In this document: positions 55,144-64,000 of the stretch, in pieces
Numbering within the stretch: position 1 is the stretch's first letter
Layout of the letters: each line of letters begins with the position of its first letter
Source: Phycomyces nitens
Lineage: Eukaryota > Mucoromycota > Mucoromycetes > Mucorales > Phycomycetaceae
Assembly: GCA_022702545.1 (NCBI GenBank)
Contig: JAHRBC010000003.1
Coordinates: 4,154,001-4,218,000, forward strand
Reading direction: 5' to 3'
Length of the DNA: 64,000 nt
The notes under the pieces: generated by a model
Seen by the model: the letters and a program-made list of their open reading frames with translations, nothing else
What the model was told of the DNA's origin: nothing
Database searches by the model: none
Translations under genes and position numbers: made by a program

Positions 55144-57369
55144 TTATGAATTGGCCTTTTGGTAGGCATCTTGACGAGTGTCAGCATCGGTGTCTTGAGT
55201 GGGAGTCCACATATTGGCAATAACATGCTTTACAATCTCGTCATGTGTCTTGAGATTTGTAATGATTTGAGATCTGGCTAGGCCTTCTTGGCATGCCGTC
55301 TCGCACACAGCGGCAGCCACAGCGGCAGACACGGCACGAATGCGCTTGAGAGACGGGTACAGCCATCCCTGGGCACGCTCTTCGGCTGTGAGCGAGTTGG
55401 CAAGAGCCTTTGCGGTACTGTAGATCATGGTGTCTGAAATGCATTTTGGGTGGGCCAGAACAGCACCAAGGCCAAGTCCAGGAAAAATGTACATATTGTT
55501 TCCTTGGCCGGGCACGTGTATCTCGCCGGTTTTGGGGTCAGTGTAGGGTGGAAAGGCAGTGCCGGATGCAAACACCACTGAGTTGTTGGTGCTCTCCATG
55601 GCCTGCTCAAAGGTACATTCGGCTTGAGACGCTGGGTTAGAAAGTGGGAAAACAATAGGCTGCTTGTTGAGTTGAGCCAGACGAGAAAGCACTTTGGAAT
55701 CAAAGGCTCCGGTTGTTGACGAAAGACCAATAAGACTAAGTTGGGAAGAATTTCACGTTATCTTTAGCTGCCATTGACTCTAATTAACTTACACTGTTGG
55801 CTTTACATAATCAACGATATCTTTGAGATCCTTGAGCTGCTTGCCGTTATTGTCCTCTCTGGCATAATACACCTTGTGGTTAGCCAGCTTATCACCACGA
55901 TCCTTGGTAATCATTCCCTAATAGAATACTGGCTGTTGGAATCATATCATATTTCAAGCCACCGTTGTCCTTACCTTGCTGTCTACCATCCAAAACAGCT
56001 TTTTAGCCTCTTCTGCTGTCATATTGTGCTCATGCTGGAAATAGTCTTGAATTTGGGTGGCCACTCCGACAGCAGCCGAGCCTGCGCCATAGAATACTAT
56101 TCGGTGATCTTTAGGAGACACTTTAGACTCAGCCTCCACCTTGCGGATGGCATTCATGAGTCCAGACAAGATGACGGCACCTAATAATATACATGGTTTA
56201 GAAATAATGTGTATATTTATTGCTTATCTTGCCTGTTCCTTGAATGTCGTCGTTGAATGTAAGGATCTTGTCTTTGTATTTGTTCAACAGACCAAAAGCA
56301 TGTTCAGAAGACCAGTCTTCAAATTGGATCAACAGGTCAGGGTAGACGGTGTGTAGACCACCCAGTACTTTATCCACCACAGAATAAAAGGTGTCGTCGT
56401 CTGGGCGGGTCTTTCTGAGACCAACATACAGAGGATCCTCCAGATACTTCTTGTTGTTGGTACCAAGATCAAGCAGGATTGGCAAAGTCTTTCGAGGGTC
56501 GATTCCAGCCCCAGCAACATACAACTGAAGCTTTCCGATTGGAATTCCCATGCCATTTACACCAAGATCTCCTAGACCGAGAATACGAGAGCCATCAGAG
56601 ATAACTGCGATTTCTGGAGAGAAGCCCCCTGGTTGGCCAGTGGTAGGTTGATAATTGCGAATGATCTCTTCAATATTAGGCAAATCGTCCAATGTGAGAT
56701 AAAGACCATCCGAAGAACCTAATCATATTGTGTGAGCAATTGAAACAGTTGTACAACCAATCTTCCGAATTGAATCCAACATTACCTGGTGGAGCAAGGA
56801 AAGGGTAAATTTTGGAATAGTTTAGACAAGCCTCTCCAACTGTGGGGGTATAAATGAGAGGAGCGATTTCCTACACAATAAGTCAGCCATGGAGCTTGGA
56901 ATCATCTAAAAGATGGCTACCTCGAGTTCATCGCAGGCAAGCTTGTAAAACAGATGCGTATTTGTGTTTCGCAAATGGGCCAAAAAGATGTATTTGTCCA
57001 GGGTGGTCTTCTTTGAACGCAGCATGATCAAAGCACGTTCCTTTTGCTTTTCGAGGCTTTCCACACCAGATGGAAGATAACCACGCAGACCCAGCTTGGT
57101 ACGGGTCTCCTTTGACAGGGTGATACCTAGGGCGAGTATTAGTTGGATCAAGAAATTATTGAAATTGCTTTACCTTGGTTGTAATAAGGCGAAGTAGCCA
57201 AATCTTTACTTTCCAGGTTCTCTACCGATGTTTGTTTAAGAGGCATTGTAGACGCAGATGAATATGCTCGAGTGGGCAAGAGTCTAGAGACTGATCTAGC
57301 ATTGAATGCTTTATAAATCAAGGCGCGGCTAGAAATGCGCTCAGTGATAGTTAGACTGTGAATTAGCAT
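55144..57369 (-). CDS. Malic enzyme, probably mitochondrial
   Basis: Oxidative decarboxylation of malate to pyruvate with NAD(P)H formation. Seven exons keep frame: 57174-57369, 56921-57126, 56786-56870, 56233-56718, 55975-56180, 55793-55917 and 55144-55735; 631 aa. The first ~45 residues are Arg/Ser/Ala-rich (ISSRALIYKAFNARSVSRLL), a mitochondrial presequence type. Catalytic sequences are IYTPTVGEAC (Tyr), GLGDLGVNGMG, TFNDDIQGTG (metal-binding Asp pair), the nucleotide fold FYGAGSAAVGVA and PLSNPASQAEC. Intron 4 begins with GC (AG|GCAAG), the only junction that keeps frame. Whether NAD or NADP is used cannot be read with confidence. In oleaginous Mucoromycotina, malic enzyme has been linked to NADPH for lipid synthesis, but the leader argues for an organellar isoform. 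Confidence 0.94.
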
Positions 57370-57689
57370 AATGTGAAATATATAGAGTAAAAAGGGATTT
57401 AAGAATGCTTTTATGCTTTAAAGAAGATAAAATATTAGCGTGTGTATTTGATATTTGGGCTATAAACATTGAAAATAAGCATTTTATCAATGCAGCCCAA
57501 GAACCCCAGCAAATGAACGTGGGGTAAGTCTGTAGTCATGATGATCGATGAGATTTTGAAGTGGTTTTGACACCCGCTTTGCATGTGCATTCAACATAGC
57601 CTTGGAGCCAAATGCTCATTAATGGGCATAAAAAATATATTATACGGATGCCATGTTTATTGGGCTGCAGGTATCCCCCTTGTAGCATT
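57370..57689. other. Intergenic
   Basis: Promoter of malic enzyme and 3' flank of the F-box gene; nothing else seen. Confidence 0.4.
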
Positions 57690-58277
57690 CTACCGTAGGC
57701 CCTGCTGCAGCCATTCAAATGTCACTGACATGCTATCGATAGAGACTTGTATTGACTGAGGGCCATGATAGCACCCAAACTCACACGTTCGACAGTTGTG
57801 TTTGGGTTCGGTGGTGTACAGACATCGATAGCGTATCCTGATCCCAGCATTCTCCTTGAGATTCTCGCCCTGTGTCCATATGACTGGTACTTCCCCTCGC
57901 TTGTCGTCTTCACTGAAAGGACGTATCCATTGTGCACAGCGCACCCGTACAGTCTGATCCGAATTGACTGTTATCCATGCGCTTTGGCTGTCCCGGAATT
58001 GCTTGGGTTCAAATCTCAGATAACCCGATCGTGAGTCATACCCTACACAGAATAAGCGTTCCATGGGGCGCATCCAAAGATCGCCGTTGCAAAGAGCGGC
58101 AAAGTAGTTTGGGGAAGAGTAGAGGTCGAGAGACCATTGTTGGTACTTTATACGGTGCATAAGAGTATGGGTACAATAGACGCTAAGTTGATGTTGTCGG
58201 AGCAAGCGACATAAATCAGCCAGGCTAAGGTATGAAAAGATGTGCAAGACAATATCGAATGGCCAGTCTGTTTGCAT
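57690..58277 (-). CDS. F-box protein
   Basis: A single exon of 195 aa. The F-box is at the very N-terminus (WPFDIVLHIFSYLSLADLCR), expected to bind Skp1 in an SCF ubiquitin ligase. The remaining ~150 residues contain several Trp and a Cys cluster (HNCRTCEFGCYHG) but no recognised repeat; they resemble a compact beta-rich substrate domain (RSGYLRFEPKQFRDSQSAW). Substrate unknown. Confidence 0.8.
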   Translation of the reverse strand: MQTDWPFDIVLHIFSYLSLADLCRLLRQHQLSVYCTHTLMHRIKYQQWSLDLYSSPNYFAALCNGDLWMRPMERLFCVGYDSRSGYLRFEPKQFRDSQSAWITVNSDQTVRVRCAQWIRPFSEDDKRGEVPVIWTQGENLKENAGIRIRYRCLYTTEPKHNCRTCEFGCYHGPQSIQVSIDSMSVTFEWLQQGLR

Positions 58278-59575
58278 AGTTGAGAGAAATAAAGACGATT
58301 TATTTGATTTTATTTGATTTTAATCAATCGAACCTTGTAGATATATATGTATATATTGTGTATTTGGCATGGTACATTTCAATCAACCTCTTTAATCTTT
58401 GATAAATGCTACATGTATTTATCATGGCTATTGATGCTTTGTATCTTTTATATGTCTATAGATCCTATTTAAAACAACAACAACAACAACAACACTGGAA
58501 ATATTAATTTATTATTAGTGTAAATCTTGTGGAAGCTTGGCTTTGGAACTATATATGCAGTACATTATATTATTCCAACAAAAAATAACACCATTTATAA
58601 TACTAAAGAATCTATTGATTTACCCCAAAAAAAAATAGAGCTTCGTACAGTAATTGATTCAAGAGTTACAAAGGGTAAAAGATATAGAGAAAATGATATC
58701 ATAAAGAGATGGGAAATAAAAAATAATAATATGAATATTCCAGGAGGTAAGACAAAAGGGAAATCGAGGGACAATTTTTTTTCCAATAGGCAGCCGCATT
58801 GACAGCAAGACACCTTATAAAGACCATTCTCCAGCATGCCTTTTGAGCAACACCAAGGACATATATGTTTCTTCTTAAAAATTGACGTGTCTTATTATTG
58901 CTATAGAGCTATGATCATTGATGATAAGATTGAAATGAATAAATGTCTATTAACATTCATCAGAGACAAGGACCTGGAGTGCCCGTAAGAATTCAAATGA
59001 CTATTCCCCTTTGTTTTACCCCTAAAAAAATATGTAAAAAAAATAATTATTAAAATACAATCATAATAAAGGCACGCTCAATTCCTGGAAGATGGCTTGC
59101 GACCGAAAATTTTGTCTGGCCAATTAAAACAGTCAATTTCTCGAGGGGTGCGGCAGAATTTTTTTTGTTGATGTGGACCGCAAATAATTCCCTCCCTCCT
59201 CTTCCCTTTTTACTCCCTTTGTTTGTAGGAAAGGTACGTCTCGATTCCAGTCTTTATTCGCTCCGGACTCTCTTCTCTCGTGAATATTCAGCCAAAAATA
59301 CGCTGCTGAATAAGACACACACACATATACACATACATTTTGGTCTTTTGCAAAACAAAAAAAAACTTCATACATGTGGCTTATACGATGACCATCATGA
59401 GATGGACGCGCAAAGTATATTATATGAAACTGGGTTGTATTGGACGCGTATATGATGCTTGGCTTAATGAATAATCACTCTGAGAGAATGGGACGACGAT
59501 ATAAGCCTCCCTTGTAAAAAAAAACAAAAAAAACAACAGATTGCTCATACAAATATTTCAGCACTTTTATACATC
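58278..59575. other. Intergenic with traces of protein-like sequence
   Basis: AT-rich, with a (CAA)n run at ~58469-58494. On the plus strand, 58560-58800 and 58890-58988 read as protein-like fragments (IELRTVIDSRVTKGKRYREN; MIIDDKIEMNKCLLTFIRDK) separated by stops. These may be remnants of an old gene or transposon, or exons of a gene I could not assemble. Nothing firm. Confidence 0.35.
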
Positions 59576-60169
59576 ATGAACGCCGACAAACTCGCCAAGC
59601 TCCAGGCCCAGGTCCGCATCGGTGGCAAGGGTAAGTCTTTGGATCTATTGTTCTGTGAGGTATTTGGCAGTCGATCTAAACCAACCAATTTTTTTTTCAG
59701 GTACCCCCCGCCGCAAGACCAAGAAGACCGTCAAGGTCTCCAGCTCTGGTGATGACAGAAAGCTCTCTGCTGCTCTTACCAAGTTGGGTGTCCAGCCCAT
59801 CGCTGGTGTTGAGGAGGTCAACATGTTCAGAGATGATGGCAAGGTTATCCACTTTGGTGCCCCCAAGGTCCAGGCCGCCGCCAACTGCAACACCTTTGCC
59901 ATCCACGGTCGTGCTGCCGAGAAGGATTTGGCCGAGCTTGGTAAGTCTTGAGATAGTTGCTGCCTTGACGTGGTCTAACATTCATAACCATAGTCCCCGG
60001 CATCTTGAGCCAGATGGGTCCCGACTCTCTTGCCAGCCTCCGTAAGCTCGCCGAGGCTTACCAGTCCCAGCAGGCTCCTGCCGCTGGTGAGGATGATGAT
60101 GAGATCCCCGACTTGGTTGAGACCTTTGAGAACGCTGCAATTGAGGAGGAGAAGAAGGAGACTGCTTAA
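59576..60169 (+). CDS. EGD1: Nascent polypeptide-associated complex beta subunit (BTF3)
   Basis: Forms the NAC heterodimer at the ribosome exit, shielding nascent chains. Three exons (59576-59630, 59701-59940, 59994-60169) give 156 aa, the usual length. The N-terminus carries the ribosome-binding basic motif ([15 protein letters not shown], split by intron 1). The NAC domain follows ([19 protein letters not shown], then [11 protein letters not shown]). The tail is acidic ([20 protein letters not shown]). Codons are strongly C/G-ending, as in other highly expressed genes here (aldolase). Confidence 0.96.
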
Positions 60170-60484
60170 ACAAAAAGAAACTGAGATTTCCCAGTGTGTT
60201 TTTGATTTATTGGTTGTATTAAAAAGAATCTACAAAATAAAAAACGTCAATTCAGTCATATGCATACATATATACAATTATATATACAATTATATAATTT
60301 TTTTTATTATTATTTTATCACCTTTGTACCAATTTTCCTTGTATCTACCACATATGATAATGTAACTAGAGTACAGTCATTTATGTGTGAAAAAATGGTG
60401 TGGGCGTTCTAAAGAGTTTGGTTAACTTTATATAAATATATACATTTGTGGTTTTTCTAATTTCAACAATTATACAATTTTAAT
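60170..60484. other. Short intergenic region, AT-rich
   Basis: 3' flank of EGD1 and upstream of the small zinc-finger gene; TATA-like runs near 60280-60300 and 60430-60450. No coding sequence. Confidence 0.4.
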
Positions 60485-60706
60485 ATGCCTTTTCATCTAA
60501 ATCTATTTGGCTTTCTTGTCCACCTTCCCCACCGCAACGCTAGCAACCAATCACTGGATGCCTCTATGGACCTAAAGGCTGACTCTAATGAATGGTTCCA
60601 TTGCGAATATTGCAAAGTTTCATTTGCTTCCCATGATCGACATGAATGGCACTTGAACTTATGCCACAGCGACCCAAAACCCAATGAGGCCTGCTTGGGA
60701 CAATAG
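60485..60706 (+). CDS. Small single C2H2 zinc-finger protein
   Basis: 73 aa in one exon. A single finger of spacing C-x2-C-x12-H-x4-H (CEYCKVSFASHDRHEWHLNL, then CH) occupies the C-terminal half; the N-terminal half is unremarkable. One finger alone seldom gives specific DNA binding, so RNA or protein binding, or a truncated copy, is possible. Family not recognised. Confidence 0.55.
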   Translation: MPFHLNLFGFLVHLPHRNASNQSLDASMDLKADSNEWFHCEYCKVSFASHDRHEWHLNLCHSDPKPNEACLGQ

Positions 60707-61215
60707 CCAAGAAAGTATTATGCCTTGCAAAAGAAACAAAGTCAAATTATCAGGTTTTTTTTTTCTTAAAAAAAGTGTACATTGGTTTTATTAATATTTT
60801 TATTTAATGTATATACATTTGTACGTTATTGTTTTTTTGAAACAAGAAAAAATAAAGTGCCAGCTTGAGAATAAATGTTTCAATTTTTTTTTGGTTCATA
60901 ATAAATGAAAGATAAAGTACAATAAATCAAAAAGGTATTAATTGCTTTTGGGGCTGTATGGGGGATTCCAATGTTGAATTGGTTTGGTCCTGGGATGCTA
61001 CAATGTAAGTGTTGAGCTAAAATGGGGTTTTTTTTATAAATGTCCAAGTCGTACGATGCGATTGTGCTTCTTATTTTCAGTGCAAAAAAAAGACAGGCAA
61101 TTTTGTCAGTGGCATCGGCTGGAATCGTACCATTGAGAGAGGGATGTGGTGAAGTGATTTTTTAAAGTGTTGTGAAACAAAGAGTGTAGGCGTTTTTTCT
61201 TATCGCATTTTTTGG
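60707..61215. other. Intergenic, AT-rich
   Basis: No coding sequence seen; long T and A runs. Probably carries the 3' UTR of the Ecl1-like gene. Confidence 0.4.
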
Positions 61216-61533
61216 TCAACGATCAAAGTAGACGGATTCTGGTGAGTTTGGAGGTGTGATATAGCCACCAAATGAACGGGCTACTGATTTTGTGCGGTGC
61301 GAGTGGAAGGAAGACAAGAATGGCTCGAGAAGAGGTGACGAGGGTGGTGAAAGTGGGATAGCTGGACTACTGGTCTTGTTCTGTGTGCGTTGGGAAGTGT
61401 CCTTGTTGCGGCAATTGTCAGAGCAATACAACTAAGCAAATGAATGAGTATCATAATAGGTTATCAGGTTTGTATTGCTTACATTGTCTTCAACACAGTG
61501 ACAGTCGCAGATAATACACCAAGAGAGATCCAT
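61216..61533 (-). CDS. Ecl1-like small Cys-rich protein
   Basis: Two exons (61483-61533 and 61216-61431) give 88 aa starting MDLSWCIICDCHCVEDNLYC. The pattern, Cys pairs (CIIC, C, C) followed by LYCSDNCR, is that of the fungal Ecl1/2/3 family, zinc-binding proteins that extend chronological lifespan in fission yeast and respond to starvation. The rest is Ser/Pro-rich with ITPPNSPES near the end. A TATA box and a run containing AGGGG (stress-element-like) precede it. Function is by family. Confidence 0.8.
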
Positions 61534-61605
61534 TGTATGATAGCAGATTATATTCTGAGGAAAAGTCGAGGGGAAAGTAAGGTACAAAGACATTGAAGAC
61601 TTGCG

Positions 61606-61612
61606 CTTTATA
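61606..61612 (-). promoter_or_regulatory. TATA box of the Ecl1-like gene
   Basis: TATAAAG on the minus strand, 73-79 bp before the ATG at 61533. Just upstream (61612-61632) is a G-rich run on this strand containing AGGGG, the stress response element core of fungi. Confidence 0.5.
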
Positions 61613-62226
61613 ATCCCTCCCTTCCCCCTTGATCTTCCGCAATTTCTGCCATCGGTTAGTCATACGAAGTTGAGTTTGATTATTGGTGACTAACCTTGAC
61701 GGCTTGGTTTTGTTAGAATGCTAAACGGAGATTCTATTTATGTCCATCGAATGATGCCATGGGCCTGGGCTTACCATTCCATGAGATCACCTGACAAACT
61801 AACATTTCATAACCATGGCAATGGTTACCATCGCAACACCTTAAAATTATCCGCGTTTCAGACTAGAAATGGTGCGCATATTAAAGAAGTGTCGCTAGCC
61901 CCTTTATTTCACTCTTCCTTATCTCTTCTATAAAGGTTGATAAGGCTAGAACGGGTATAAATATCCTTTGACCTGCTCCGACATATTATTGCTCTGGGTC
62001 TGTGGCCTGAATGGCATTTGGTTTCAACTCAGCGAATGATTGAAGATCATCTTTCTCACGCAAATTTCCCCACTCAATCACATCTTGAAAGTGCTTCGTG
62101 CGCAAGATGAACTTTTTGTAAAACCAAGGATTTTGATATGAAATAGAGCAATTAAGCCGTCTATTATTATGATGATAATGAATAACTACATGTGTTCTCG
62201 CAGAACATATATTTATAATTCTAATC
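61613..62226. other. Intergenic
   Basis: Upstream of the Ecl1-like gene and 3' flank of DBP7; no coding sequence supported. Confidence 0.4.
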
Positions 62227-64000
62227 TCAAGTCTCCTTTCGCTTCTTTTTTGTGACTGGTCCAGTTGCCATGGTTTCCGAACTAGCAATCGCAAACTCAC
62301 TTGCATGGTCATAATTACGCTTCAACGGGTTCCGTCGCTGAGCTGCATCCTTGCCAATCAACTTGTGCTTACCAGGCATGCGCTCCTTCTTTGCCTCCTT
62401 CTTCTTTCGTCCCTTGCTCTGCTCATGCAAGTTTGAAGGAGCCTCTCTGAGCGCGAATGATTTGGCCAGGTGGCCCAGATGAAGGTTCTTGATGTGGAAG
62501 ATGTGTTTTTCTGTCGCAGAATGTGTTGCATACGCCCTCACGCTTGACCAATAAGCCTTTCTTGCCAATGTCACACGCTAAAAACAATTCCACATATCAG
62601 AAATCTGTCTTATCAAAACAGAAAAATCAGAAACTTACTTCTTCATCCGTGATCGTATAACGTTCCATTGCATTTTGCAGGTCCTGTGCAGGAAGCTGGT
62701 AATCACCTTGTGGCGTATCAGCCAATGTGCGCAGAATAGATTCCATTTCAACAGGTTCTGGGGTCAGTTCTTGTGCCTTGAGAATATCAATGTATTCGAT
62801 TTCGCTTGGCAACAAAAACAGTGTTGCACCACCAGCTTTTCCGAGACGGGCAGTTCTGCCCACTCTGTGCACATAATCCTTCATGTCCGAAGGGGGGTCA
62901 TATTGGACAATTCGATCAACGTTGGGAAGATCCAAACCACGGGCAGCCACATCCGTGCACAACAGGACCCCAGAAGGTGCCTTGCTAAACTCCAAAAATG
63001 TCTTTGAGCGCACCTGTTGCTCAAGATCACCATGCAAGCGAAACACGGGCACTTCTCCCAGTATCTTACTTGTCAGGAAAGGAAGCTTTAACCTTTCGAC
63101 CAATTTCTCCTGTTTGTTCTTGCGTTCACTGCGAGTACCCGAGGATTTGCCATTGTGCTTTGTTGCCTGGTTCTTGTATTTCTCATCGCCCATAATCTTT
63201 TTCAGGGTACGCTTCATCAATTTGGAATCTTCATTGCCTTCTTCATCTCCATCATCTTCATCTTCCTCCTCTTCCTCTTCCTCTTCCTCTTCATTGCCTG
63301 CATTGGCAAATAGATCATAATGAAAGTCAACAGAGTCACAGCATGAAAAAAAGACAATAATCTTGCTTGATGGTTCTGGCTTTCCTCTCTTTTGGACAAA
63401 GTATGATTTGAGCAAACTGGTCAATGTAATCAGACGCAATTTTGCGGGTGTAACAGTGTATGTCTGTTTGAGTTGGTTGGGAGTAGTAAATTTAACTTCT
63501 TCTGTATCCATATCCATTCCCTCGCCAGTCTTTAGCAGGGCCGAGGCATCCTTCTTGGTTTCTGTACCACTCACGAATGCGGGTTTTATCAGAGACCATC
63601 CAGCCAAGTTCTTGACATCGTCACGAAGAGTGGCCGAACACAAAACTGTCTGTCTACGCTTGGGCCAGTATTTGGTGTCCAGAACCTTTTTGAACTTGTC
63701 GCTAGGTCCAGCCTTGGTGCGCTCATCAATGATATTCATAATCTTCTTCAATGTCTCCTCGAAACCGAGATCCAGCAGACGATCGGCCTCATCAAGTACT
63801 AACCATCTGAGATTCTGAATATCAAAGCTCTTGGTGTTCTCAAGATGATCCAATAGGCGGCCAGGTGTACTGACCAGAACATTCACACCCTTGCGAAGTC
63901 GTGCCTTTTCTTTACTCTTGCTGTCACCACCAATGACAGTTCCAGGTACGATCCAATGCAGGCGGCGGGTATCGGGATTCTCCGATTTCGGCAGGTTCAC
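62227..64000 (-). CDS. DBP7: ATP-dependent DEAD-box RNA helicase Dbp7/DDX31 (5' partial)
   Basis: Nucleolar helicase for large ribosomal subunit assembly. Two exons are in the window (62639-64000 and 62227-62577); the 5' part lies to the right. Motifs in order: [10 protein letters not shown] (Ib), [13 protein letters not shown] (II), [10 protein letters not shown] (III), [11 protein letters not shown] (IV), [13 protein letters not shown] (V) and [13 protein letters not shown] (VI). An acidic insert (runs of Glu/Asp) and a Lys-rich segment split the second RecA domain, as is usual in Dbp7. The C-terminal extension [20 protein letters not shown] with [14 protein letters not shown] is diagnostic for Dbp7/DDX31. 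It ends in a basic KKKRKET tail. Q, Walker A and Ia motifs are outside the window. Confidence 0.95.

Overview
The window reads as nuclear DNA of a filamentous early-diverging fungus, most likely a Mucoromycotina (Mucorales-type) species. It is AT-rich with many AT microsatellites. Genes are split by short introns (about 45-90 nt) with GT..AG and occasional GC..AG borders. The proteins are typically fungal: class II aldolase, Swa2/auxilin, Ecl1-like and Mgr3-like. The mobile elements (APE-type LINEs and Tc1/mariner-pogo relics) fit published Mucoromycotina genomes. Species assignment is inference.

1-11.4 kb: the 3' end of an unrecognised gene (1-472, +); a nine-exon C2-domain diacylglycerol lipase-like gene (595-3963, -); fructose-bisphosphate aldolase (5101-6523, -); a 1.16 kb Tc1/mariner-type element with ~95 bp inverted repeats and TA duplications (6690-7849); a related transposase relic (7855-8640, -); and a UBE2E-type ubiquitin-conjugating enzyme (9315-10263, -).

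11.4-29.6 kb: a very large TFIID subunit TAF2 gene (about 11.4-19.3 kb, +) whose reading frame continues, without break in phase, into four bromodomains separated by proline-rich linkers. It is followed by a homeodomain transcription factor (22007-23776, +), an auxilin/Swa2 clathrin-uncoating factor (24080-26774, +) and an intact gene of an uncharacterised family with an IGYARKS motif (28206-29601, -).

29.7-48.5 kb: a gene-poor repeat island. It holds a LINE ORF1 fragment, a decayed Tc1 transposase, and a mariner/pogo relic split by a nearly pristine LINE (32150-37400, -) with poly(A) and a 13-bp target-site duplication. Next comes a 4.9 kb satellite of ~20/21-bp units with 204-bp higher-order repeats (37.67-42.56 kb). 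Then follow a second, decayed LINE in the opposite orientation (42.6-47.7 kb, +) and another Tc1 relic. The two LINEs lie head to head around the satellite, a layout worth testing as (peri)centromeric.

48.8-64 kb: ordinary gene-rich DNA. It carries a mitochondrial TPR (Mgr3-like) protein, a PPR protein, a Ser-rich small protein, a His-rich GPI-anchored surface protein, malic enzyme, an F-box protein, NAC beta subunit (EGD1/BTF3), a one-finger C2H2 protein, an Ecl1-like protein and the 3' part of the DBP7/DDX31 RNA helicase, which runs off the right edge.

The genes do not form a pathway. Shared themes are transcription (TAF2, homeodomain, Ecl1-like), mitochondria (Mgr3-like, PPR, malic enzyme) and protein or RNA handling (E2, NAC, DBP7). 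No RNA genes were recognised.
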